Positions 1 through 9,600 of a DNA stretch of 64,000 bases are shown piece after piece. The notes beneath the pieces were generated by a model. It had not been told where the DNA came from and ran no database searches. It was given only the letters and a program-made list of their open reading frames with translations. A program made the position numbers and the translations under genes. Source of the stretch: Acidiluteibacter sp963716125 (lineage in GTDB: Bacteria; Bacteroidota; Bacteroidia; Flavobacteriales_E; Vicingaceae); NCBI GenBank assembly GCA_963716125.1, contig OY970294.1, positions 248,001-312,000 on the forward strand. The letters are read 5' to 3'. The stretch's first letter is position 1; each line of letters opens with the position of its first letter.

Positions 1-713
1 TTGGGTATTTTTCCCGATAATTTTAAACCCACTACTTCAGGACAAGCAAAATAAATTGGTTGGCCCAACATAGCTGCTTCTGCTTCAATTCCGCCAACAC
101 CCCATCCTACTACACCAATTCCGTTGACCATAGGTGTATGGGAATCTAATCCAACTAGACTATCAGGAAAAGCCCAACCATCTCTCTCCATTACACCTTT
201 CGCTAAATATTCCAAATTCACTTGATGACAAATTCCCATTCCAGGAGGCACAACTGTAAAGTTATCCAATCCCTTTTGTCCCCATTTCAATAGCTTATAC
301 CGCTCACTATTCCGCTCGTACTCCTTTTCTACATTCTTTTCTTTAGCATAGTCTGTACCAAAAAAATCAACTTGTACAGAATGGTCTATAATTAAATCTA
401 CAGGGATTCTAGGATTAATTTTACTTCCATCTCCACCTTTTCTAATTATTTCAGAACGCAAAGAAGCAATGTCAACTACGGAAGGTACTCCTGTAAAATC
501 TTGCATTAAGATTCTAGCTGGCTTAAAAGGAATTTCTTTATTTTCCCCTTTTGACTTCCAATTCTTTAAAGTGTTTAGATGATCTTCATTTACTGCAAAG
601 CCATCTTGATGACGCAATACATTTTCCAGTAAAATCCTGATTGAAAAAGGTAGTCGATGAATATTTACCCCTTCTTTTTCTAATTTTCTTAGCGATGCTA
701 TTTTTTGATTCAT
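1..713 (-). CDS. acnA: Aconitate hydratase A, N-terminal part (truncated by window edge)
   Basis: This is the N-terminal 237 residues of aconitase A, the TCA-cycle enzyme that interconverts citrate and isocitrate through a 4Fe-4S cluster. I translated it by hand because the gene runs off the left edge. It starts at the ATG at 711-713 (MNQKIASLRKLEKEG). Recognisable AcnA segments are RLPFSIRILLEN, ARILMQDFTGVPSVVD, PVDLIIDHSVQVD, VVPPGMGICHQVNLEYL and LVGLDSHTPMVNG, the last carrying the Asp-Ser-His of the active site, followed by GVGGIEAEAAMLGQP. The cluster cysteines lie outside the window. The gene is transcribed leftward from its own upstream region (714-875) and is separate from the next minus-strand operon. 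Confidence 0.96.
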   Translation of the reverse strand, partial: MNQKIASLRKLEKEGVNIHRLPFSIRILLENVLRHQDGFAVNEDHLNTLKNWKSKGENKEIPFKPARILMQDFTGVPSVVDIASLRSEIIRKGGDGSKINPRIPVDLIIDHSVQVDFFGTDYAKEKNVEKEYERNSERYKLLKWGQKGLDNFTVVPPGMGICHQVNLEYLAKGVMERDGWAFPDSLVGLDSHTPMVNGIGVVGWGVGGIEAEAAMLGQPIYFACPEVVGLKLSGKIP

Positions 714-740
714 TTGGAAAGTTTTTAGATTATGTCTTAT

Positions 741-761
741 GATAAAGGTAATCCCTTTATC
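741..761 (-). promoter_or_regulatory. Inverted repeat in the aconitase upstream region
   Basis: An 8-bp perfect inverted repeat, GATAAAGG (741-748) and CCTTTATC (754-761), has a 5-nt loop and lies 28 bp upstream of the acnA start. On the minus strand it contains TACCTTTA, a 7 of 8 match to the Bacteroidota -7 box TAnnTTTG. It could be an operator or a 5'-leader hairpin. The function is inferred only from position. Confidence 0.3.
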
Positions 762-875
762 GCTATAATTCCTAATAATCCAAAAAAGATAAAATATTCT
801 TAATACAATTCGAAGAAATACAACAAATTTAATTCCTACTAATTGTGCTATATATTAATTAGATTAGAATCTCTG

Positions 876-2558
876 TTATTTAGCGTTTAAAAACTCCAAT
901 TCCTTTTTTAAATCCTTTGTGGTGGTTTTAAAAAATTCCAAATTAATTTCTTCCTTGCTAATTATAATCTCTTTTTTAGCTAAATAAAGACCATCGGGCT
1001 CAGCTTTAAACGCAATAATCCAAGCTTTTAAATTCTCAGGGAAATTTAATGCCTGATAATAATTTTCTTTAAATGAATAAATAGGTGCAATTACATCATA
1101 ATCAGTAAAAACTAATCTAATACTAATATTAGGTGAAGGAGTTTCATTGATAATAAAATTGACTTTTTTTAAATAGTTTAATTTTGAAAAAACATCAATA
1201 TTTTTCCATCCAACACCGGTAAAGCTAGCCATGTAGTAATTTAAATTAAAAGCTAAGTTTTTTTGATCAAGCGGGTCTGTACTCATCAACTTTTTCTCAA
1301 TATCTTGTTGTCTTTCTAATTGAATAGCTGCTTGTAATTCTCGTTCTGATGTTACATTATATTTTTCAAAAAGTTCCTTCTTTTTAATTTCTCTATAATC
1401 CTCTATATTTGAAACATTGTACTTTTTAAATTCTTCTTGTAGCATTGCATCTTTTAAAGCATTCTTATTAGAAATATTATACAACTGCATTAAGCTGTCT
1501 AAAGCGTTACATGAATTAATTTCTTCAACAAAAGTACTGGTGGTATTTCTTGGTGTATTTTTCTCTTTTCTAAATATCCTTTTGATTTTACAAAAAAATA
1601 AAGGGCACTTTTCTTCTTTGATTCTATTTAAAATTGGATAATAAATATATTCTTCTAAGCATTTGTATAAACCTTGGTTACCAATAAATTGTAATGTCGA
1701 ATTATTTAATTCCCAATTAACTAGACCACTATGTGAATCATAATCTCCATCAAAAACTTGTGCATCATAACGTAAACTATCCGTAGGAATTAATACAGTG
1801 TAGTCTTTCACTAATTCATATTTGTCAGAATCTTTTATGTCTAATTTAAACATGCCATCTGTTTCTAATAGATTACCATCAGACATAGTTGTTAGATTAT
1901 ACAACAGCATATCTACTTTATTGTATGCTTCACTTAGCTTTAATTCAACACATTCTTTAATAGTATCTCCATTTTTATGCATCAAAGAATAGGCTTTGAA
2001 ATGAATTATAGTTCCCTTTTTGCCATATATTATGGTATCTCTATTGTTATCAATACAAAATTCTTGACCTTTTGGTTGAATAGAATCCAATAGCCAATTG
2101 CTGGTAATTGTTTCTGATTTAGTGCTAATTGTAGAGTTATTCTTTCGGATTAACTCTAGTTCTACACGCCTATTGTTTTTATCTAATGCTGTTGTGTTTT
2201 TTAAGGGTTGGGTTTCTCCAAAATAAGATACTTGAATTATCCCTTTTGAAATTCCGTTTTTCTCTAAATAATTAGCTACTGTTTCAGCTCTTTTTCGAGA
2301 TAATTCTAAATTGTATGCTGCTAAACCTACCTCATCGGTATGACCATTAATATTTATTTGACTCAGTTGATTTTGATCAACAGATTCTATATAATTGTTT
2401 AATAACTGAATTTGTGACTTATCTAATTCATATTTATTTAACTCATAGATTAAATCAAGATTCGTTTTTTGACCTCTACTAATTGCAGAAATACCTACTA
2501 AAAATACTATTAGTAAGGTTCTTATTGAAAATAGCGAATACAAGTGTTTTGAGCTCAT
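876..2558 (-). CDS. OmpA-domain outer-membrane-associated protein with a large C-terminal extension
   Basis: The protein has 560 residues with an N-terminal signal/anchor (about 1-29). An OmpA-like peptidoglycan-binding domain follows directly (about 35-138), with NGHTDEVG, the LSRKRAE segment and DKNNRRVEL typical of the fold. The remaining ~420 residues are not a canonical OmpA barrel. Residues ~160-270 resemble the ZU5-like region of Bacteroidota surface proteins (a GTIIHF... strand, then VDMLLYNLTTMSDGNLLETDGM). After that comes a Lys/Glu-rich, probably helical stretch (~340-430). It lies 147 bp downstream of the PorP/SprF gene and probably in the same transcription unit, which suggests a cell-wall anchor for that surface system. 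The exact role is unknown. Confidence 0.75.
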   Translation of the reverse strand: MSSKHLYSLFSIRTLLIVFLVGISAISRGQKTNLDLIYELNKYELDKSQIQLLNNYIESVDQNQLSQININGHTDEVGLAAYNLELSRKRAETVANYLEKNGISKGIIQVSYFGETQPLKNTTALDKNNRRVELELIRKNNSTISTKSETITSNWLLDSIQPKGQEFCIDNNRDTIIYGKKGTIIHFKAYSLMHKNGDTIKECVELKLSEAYNKVDMLLYNLTTMSDGNLLETDGMFKLDIKDSDKYELVKDYTVLIPTDSLRYDAQVFDGDYDSHSGLVNWELNNSTLQFIGNQGLYKCLEEYIYYPILNRIKEEKCPLFFCKIKRIFRKEKNTPRNTTSTFVEEINSCNALDSLMQLYNISNKNALKDAMLQEEFKKYNVSNIEDYREIKKKELFEKYNVTSERELQAAIQLERQQDIEKKLMSTDPLDQKNLAFNLNYYMASFTGVGWKNIDVFSKLNYLKKVNFIINETPSPNISIRLVFTDYDVIAPIYSFKENYYQALNFPENLKAWIIAFKAEPDGLYLAKKEIIISKEEINLEFFKTTTKDLKKELEFLNAK

Positions 2559-2705
2559 TACAAGATTGAACGTAAAATTTTACTCTTTTATTATATAGTT
2601 ATAGCTAATAAAAACTGTGTTTCAAAATTGAAATTTGGAATTTCTTGACACAAGAGTAATAATACCCATATTCTAAGATTAAATTTTCAATTGAAAACTT
2701 ATCGA

Positions 2706-3677
2706 TTATCTCTTTTTCGGTCTGTATACCAAAGATAATTCTAAAGCTCCTTTACCACCATTAAAATCATTTAAAGTAGATGTAGTAATGTCATAATTGA
2801 TAGCAAACATTAACTCTTCATAAGTGATACCTGTCATAACAATTAAAGCATCCTTATTTCTATAAGACAATCCTAAATGAGCTTTGGTATTTGTTCTTTT
2901 AATATGGTAATTCCCAATAGCTCCTATCATCAACTCTTTAGCTTTTCCTTGATATTGGTACATTCCTCTTACATCAATTTCTAATTGAGTGTTTACATCC
3001 ATTTTTACACCAGGGTTTACAAAAAATCTTCTAGGTAATCGTGAATCATTAGTTGCATTGCCTAATAAGCTCTGTTTAGGGCTGTTGATATGAAAAACGC
3101 TTACTCCTAAATATGGATGAAATTGATTGCCTATATCTGTCCATTCATAATATATACCCATATTGACTTCTGGAGATAACTTACTCAATTTATTAAAGTT
3201 TTCATTTGATGGTAGGGCAGAATTAAATCTTCCATCATCATATTGACTTTCAAAAAGCAAATCCTCATTGTTGATGTTTTTATAGGTTGCACCCAACTGA
3301 ATCCCCACTGACAAAAGATGTTCTTTTTGATAAGGATCAGTAATTTGATAAGCAGCAGACAACATGATATTAAATGCATTATATGCTTTTGCTCCATCAA
3401 AATTAGTGAAATAACCTCCAACTCCCAACCTTTCATTAAAAGGCATTTCATAGGACAAACCAAAAGTTGTAAATGGTTTATTGGAGAGTGGTCTCCACTG
3501 ATTTCTGTATTGTGAAGCTGCTCTATACTTATACTTAGTAAATTGACCCGTTAATGCAGGCTGATTCAAGGGTATCATTGCATCATAATTACTAAAGTGG
3601 TAATCTTGAGCAAATGCACCCATTGGTAAGCAAAGTAATATTAAAATCTTGATTGAGTTTCTATATCTATTTTTCAT
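2706..3677 (-). CDS. PorP/SprF family type IX secretion outer-membrane protein
   Basis: The protein has 323 residues with a signal peptide ending at ...MGAFAQDYHFS. It shows the PorP/SprF hallmark FSNYDAMIPLNQPALTG, then strands of a 14-stranded-type outer-membrane barrel (YRNQWRPLS, TFGLSYEMPF, LGVGGYF). The C-terminal strand ends in LSLVYRPKKR. Members of this family pair with T9SS substrates that carry type B (gliding-motility C-terminal) domains; SprF is needed for secretion and attachment of SprB in Flavobacterium johnsoniae. Here the stop of the upstream 2393-residue type B protein is only 2 bp from this start, so the two are almost certainly co-transcribed as a cognate pair. Confidence 0.93.
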   Translation of the reverse strand: MKNRYRNSIKILILLCLPMGAFAQDYHFSNYDAMIPLNQPALTGQFTKYKYRAASQYRNQWRPLSNKPFTTFGLSYEMPFNERLGVGGYFTNFDGAKAYNAFNIMLSAAYQITDPYQKEHLLSVGIQLGATYKNINNEDLLFESQYDDGRFNSALPSNENFNKLSKLSPEVNMGIYYEWTDIGNQFHPYLGVSVFHINSPKQSLLGNATNDSRLPRRFFVNPGVKMDVNTQLEIDVRGMYQYQGKAKELMIGAIGNYHIKRTNTKAHLGLSYRNKDALIVMTGITYEELMFAINYDITTSTLNDFNGGKGALELSLVYRPKKR

Positions 3678-3679
3678 AA

Positions 3680-6600
3680 TTATCTAATTATTGATACGCT
3701 ACCATTTTTTTCATAAACTTCCCCTTCTGTGGTGATTGCTTTCACAGTATAAATGTAATCACCTGCATCTTGAGCTTTACCTTTCCAAGTTCCATCCCAT
3801 CCAATATCTGCTCCATTGGAGTTGAAAATGAGGTTGCCCCAATTGTTATAAACTTTAAGGTCTACAGATGTAAATGGGCCTCCTAAAACGAATAAAACAT
3901 CATTTTCTCCGTCTCCATTGGGTGAAAACCCTGTTGGTAATTGTGGAGGAGTAGATTGTGTCATTCTCACCACTATACTTTTAGAAGCTGTATCTGTACA
4001 GCCAAATGTATTGGCAACAACTTGAATTACGTTGTAAGTTCCTTCATTGGTATAAGTATATTGAGGAGTTTGTAAAGTAGATTGTCCAAATCCATCACCA
4101 AATCTCCAATCCCAGCTAACTGCTCCTGTTGAAACACCACTAAAGGTTACAGGCTCGCCTACCTCAGCAATAGTTGGTGTAAAACCAAAGTCTGCTTTAG
4201 GGCCATCATTAACTAAAATAGTTTTAATGATTTTACTATCACACCCTAAGCTAGAGGTAACTATCAAGGTTACATCATATGTGCCAGAAGCTGCAAAAAT
4301 ATGTATTGGGTCTTTTGATGTAGAAGTTCCACCATCTCCAAAGTCCCAGCTATATGCTGTGATTGTTCCAGCTGTAACTTGTGTGCTGTCTGTAAATCTT
4401 ACTGGCTTGCCCTTACAACTTTCATTATAAGTATAATTCACAATAAGTGGAGTTACTAAGCTAATCACCATAGAATCTTGAACAGGAGAACAAACAGTAT
4501 TACCTCTACTTCTTAAATAAAGCGTGATAGAACCTGCAGCCAAATCTGAAGTGCTTGGTTTGTAGAAAGTTGTTAAAGCTGTATCATTTGGTGCAAAAGT
4601 TCCTGTACCATTTGTAAACCATGTTCCACCCAATGCATTGGTAACATTTCCTGTTAATGGAATAGAATCTGCAAAAGCACAAATTTGAATGTTTGAGCCT
4701 GCATTTACTACAGGAATTGGTTGGATAGTCACTCTCATAGTATCTTTTCCTTGCGTACAGCTTCCATGATCTACAGAGTTCAATACAATATTTACAAATC
4801 CATTGGCTATATCAGTAGCACTAGGTGTATAAATCGCATTTAAAACGGTATCTGCTGGAGAGAAAGTTCCTGAACCTAATGTTCTCCATCTACCAATAGA
4901 TGCTCCACCTGAAACCAAACCATTTAAATTAACAGCTGGTGAAGAAGCACAAACCACTTGGTCTGAACCGGCATCTACAAAAGCAGAATTACCAAATGTG
5001 ATTTTTACTGTATCTCTCTCTACCCCACAACTTCCATTATTGGTTGAAGTTAATATTAAAAATACAAATCCAGTTGTTGTATCTGCATTACTAAAATTAT
5101 ACTCAGCAGTCAATAAGGAATCATTAGGTGTAAAAGTTCCTGATCCTAATGTAGTCCATTTACCTGTAGACGAACCGTTACTTACGCTTCCATTTAATTG
5201 TGTAAATCCTGCAGTAGCACATACGATTTGATCATTTCCTGCATTGACAACAATTCCTGAACTAATATTTAACCTTATTGAATCTATCACTGCTAAACAG
5301 CTTCCGTTTGCGGTAGTTGTAAGGGTCAACAATATTGATCCATTCGCAATATCAGCAGCAGAAGCGCTATAGATAGCATTTAAATCTGTATTATTTGGAG
5401 CAAAAGTTCCTGTTCCATTTGTTGTCCAAATGGCTCCTAAAGCTCCACTTAAAGTCCCATTTAATTGCAATGTTGGATTAGTTCCGCAAATAGCTGCAGA
5501 TGGCGGTCCTGCATTAACTGTAGGTGCAGGAGAGAAGATAACATTTAATGAATCAGCTGCTAAATTACAACTGTTAGTTGCTTTTAATTTCAATCTTACT
5601 CCACCTAAAATAGTATCGTTAGAACTTGGTAAATAAGTAGCAGTTAAAACCGTATCCGAAGGAACAAAAGTTCCTGTTCCTGTGGTTGTCCATCTTCCTT
5701 TAGATGCTCCTCCACTTATAATTCCATTCAAAACTACATTGGCGTTATTAGCACATAATGTTTGGTCAGGTCCTGCATTTACTGATCCTGTTGGGAATAT
5801 ATTAATAAAAATAGTATCTGCTGTAGGTAAACAATTTCCAATACCTGTAGCTGATAAGATTAAACGAACTTGCTGAGCTACTGAATCTGCTGCACTAGCC
5901 TTATATGTTGCATTTAAAGTATTTGCATTTGGTAAAAATGTACCACTGCCATTAGTAGTCCAAACTCCTGTGGTAGAAGCTCCTGTAACTGATCCTAATA
6001 ATGAAATATTTAAATTAGATGCACAAATAGTTTGATTATTTCCTGCGCTTACTACAGGTGCAGGAGTTATTGTAACTCTTATGCTACTTGTATCCATATC
6101 GCAACTATTTGCAGTAAGAATTAATTTAACAGATCCTAAACTAATATCGTTAGCACTTGGAACATAAGTAGAAGTTAACAATGCATTGTTTGGTACAAAA
6201 GATCCAGTCCCTGTGGTTGTCCAAACACCAGTCGTAGCTCCTCCACTTACAGATCCATTTAAGTTAACATTAGCATTGTTTCCACATACTGTAACATTTG
6301 AACCTGCGTTTGCATTACCTGCAGATAAAATAGCCACGTTTAATGTATCTGAAACTGCAATACAGCTTCCATTATTAGTAGATTGTAAAATCAATTTTAC
6401 ATTCCCTGCAATTGAATCAGCTGAACTTGCTCTATATGTAGCATTTAAAGCTGTATTATTAGGAATAAAAATTCCAGAACCTGTAGTTGCCCATATACCT
6501 GTATTGGTGCTTCCCGATACTGAACCAGATAATATTACATTTAAGTTATTGACACAAATAGTTTGATCGACACCTGCATTTACTAAAGGTGTAGGAACTA

Positions 6601-9600
6601 TTGTTAATGTTAAACTATCGGTAACTGAATTACAGTTTGCATTTCCAGTTGTTGTTACAAATAGTTTCATTACTCCAGCAGCAATTTCAGCTGTTGTAGG
6701 CGTATAAGTTGGATTTAAAGAAGTATTTGAAGGATTAAAAGCTCCTGCACCTCCACTCCATACTACACCAGTTGCTAAAGTTTTTGTTGCAATTAAAGTT
6801 GCAATTGGATTATTAGCACATGTCGTTAAATTAATTCCTGCATCAACTGTAGGGGAAGGCGTAAAAGTAACTTTCATTGTATCATTAACAGCCAAGCAAG
6901 AACCATTTCCAGTCGTTGTTAAAGTTAAAACCAAAGATCCACTTAAAATTTCACCAGCTGTTGGTGTATAGACCGCATTTAAAGCATTTGCACTAGGAGT
7001 GAAAATACCTAAACCACCGCTCCATTGACCACCTGATGCATTATTAACCGAACCTATTAAATTTATATTTGCATTATTTGAACAAACTGATTGGCTCAAA
7101 CCTGCATCTGCAATAGGTTTAGGATTAATATTGATTGTCATTTGATCATTCACTGCTGCACAAGTTCCATTTCCCGTGGAAGTTAATGTTAAAGTAACAG
7201 TCCCAGCAGTAATCTCAGTTGGAGTTGGTGTATAAACAGCATTCAAATCTGTGTTAGATGGATTAAAAAATCCACTACCACCACTCCAAATTCCACCCGT
7301 AGCATTGGTAATAACACCTGCTAAATTTACATTAGGATTGTTAGCACAAGAAATAGCATTTGGTCCTGCATTTGCAGTAGGTAATGCATTAAAAGTAATT
7401 TTAATATCATCAGTAACAGGTGTACAATTTCCATTTCCAGTTGATGTTAATGTAAGGGTAACTGAACCAGCAGTAATTTCTGCTGGAGTGGGAGCGTAAG
7501 TAGCTGTTAAGGAAGTAGCTGATGGGCTAAAAGTTCCACCGCCCCCTGTCCAAGCTCCTCCAGTTCCTGCAACTGTTACACTTCCTGAAAGTGCGAAAGA
7601 AGTTGTGTTAGCACAAACTGCAAAATCAGTTCCTGCATTCACTACTGGAGCTGGTGTATAAGAAATATCTACTGTGTCTTTTACAGCTGTACAAGTTGAG
7701 TTTCCTGTGGTAGTAATGATTAAACTTACTGACCCATTTGCTAGCTCTAAAGCCGTAGGAGTATAAGTTGTATTTAATGAAGTAGAATTGCTAAATAAAC
7801 CTAATCCTCCACTCCACTGAACACCAGTAGAAACTGTTTTTGTTCCTACCAAGGTAGCAACAGCATTATTTGCACACAAAGTTTGGTCTGATCCTGCACT
7901 AACTGTAGGTGAATTAGTATATGTTATTTTTACACTGTCAATAACCACTTTACAATTTCCGAATCCTGTTGTAGTCAATTTTAAAGTAACTGAACCTGCG
8001 GTAATTTCTGCTGTAGAAGGAGAATAAACTGCATTTAATGCAGCAGTACTTGGTGTAAAAAATCCTCCACCACCACTCCAAACACCACCAGTAGCATTTG
8101 TTACAGATCCACTTAATGTGATATTTGGATTGTTTTTACATGCAGTTCTGTCCAAACCTGCATTTGCAATTGGTTTTGGAGTAATTGTTATTTTTAATGT
8201 ATCGCCTACTTGCAAACAAGTACCGTTTCCTGTTGTTTTAAGAACCAATACAGCTTTTCCTGCTGTTACTTCAGTAGATGAAGGGGTGTAAGTATTCACT
8301 AAAGTAGCTCTACTACTTGCAAAAGTTCCTGATCCACCAGTCCATGTTCCACCACTAGCAATAGTTACTGCACCATTTAAACTAACAGCTCTATTATTTT
8401 CACAAACTGTTACGTCTGCACCAGCATTAGCAGTAGGTGCGGTAGAATAATTAATTCTTACTGTATCTTTTACAGGATTACAATTATTGTTTCCAGTAGT
8501 TGTTAAATATAAGTCTACATAACCCAACCCTATATCTGCAGCAGTTGGTTTATAAGTTGTATTATTTGCAGTAGCATTAGAGAAAACTCCTAAACCACCA
8601 CTCCATTGAACACCAGTTGCAATTGTTCTTGATCCATTTAAAGTAGCTGTAGCATTATTAGCACATAATGTCTGGTCTGCTCCAGCACTAACTGTAGGTG
8701 AGGTTGTATAAGTAATAATAACACTATCTACTTCAGGATTACAAGTTCCATTTCCATTGGTTGTTAACTTTAATTTTGCAAACCCAACTAACAATTCAGC
8801 TGCAGAAGGTGTGTAGTCTGCATTTAATGTATTCGTATTAGGTGAAAAATTTCCTGTTCCTCCACTCCATACACCACCAGTAGCTCCAGTAACAGATCCA
8901 CTTAAAGTAACTTTTGAATTGTTTTTACAAGCAGACTGATTTGATCCAGCATCTACTATAGGAGAAGGTGTTATTGTTATTGTGATATTATCAGTAACAG
9001 GATTACAAGTTCCATTTCCTGTTGATGTTAATGTTAAAATAGCAGTTCCTGCAGTTATTTCAGCTGCTGAAGGTGTATAGGTCGTTATTAATGAAGTATT
9101 ATTTGGAGAATATGATCCTGAACCACCACTCCAAATTCCACCTGATGCAATTGTAACTGTACCAATTAAATTTACATTGACTTTATTCTTACATACACTA
9201 ACATCTGCACCAGCATCTACAGTTGGAGCCGGCGTAATATTTAAATTCATAGCATCCGACACAGGAGTACAGTTTCCTGTAGAAGTTAAAACTATTGAAA
9301 CTGCTCCTGCAGAAATATCAGCAGGGCTGGGCACATATTGCGCATTTAAATCTATATCCGAAGGTATAAATTGTCCTGAACCAGAAGTCGTCCACATACC
9401 AGTAGTAGTTCCACCACTAACTGCTCCTCCTAATTGGAAAGTATCGTTGGCACATACAGAACTATTAACTCCAGCATCAATTACAATTTCAGAAGCAAAT
9501 TCTGAAAAGAATCCGTATCTACAACCAGAACTTCCACCACCATTTATAATTGCTAAAGAAAAAACATCAGATGAATTGGTAATTAAATGAGCCGAGTTTA

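Noticed and set aside
2684..2697. TTTTCAATTGAAAA palindrome between the PorP and OmpA-domain genes
   Set aside because: It is fully AT-rich except for two bases and lacks a following T-tract in either direction. It is too simple to call an operator or terminator.
4448..9487. Regularly spaced similar sequences, considered as a CRISPR array
   Set aside because: The unit is ~264 bp, diverged, and fully in frame within one coding sequence. There are no short identical repeats with unique spacers.
4227..9590. Several plus-strand reading frames of 60-140 codons opposite the adhesin
   Set aside because: They recur in register with the 264-bp repeat and encode hydrophobic, low-complexity products. 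They are shadows of the repeat array, not genes.
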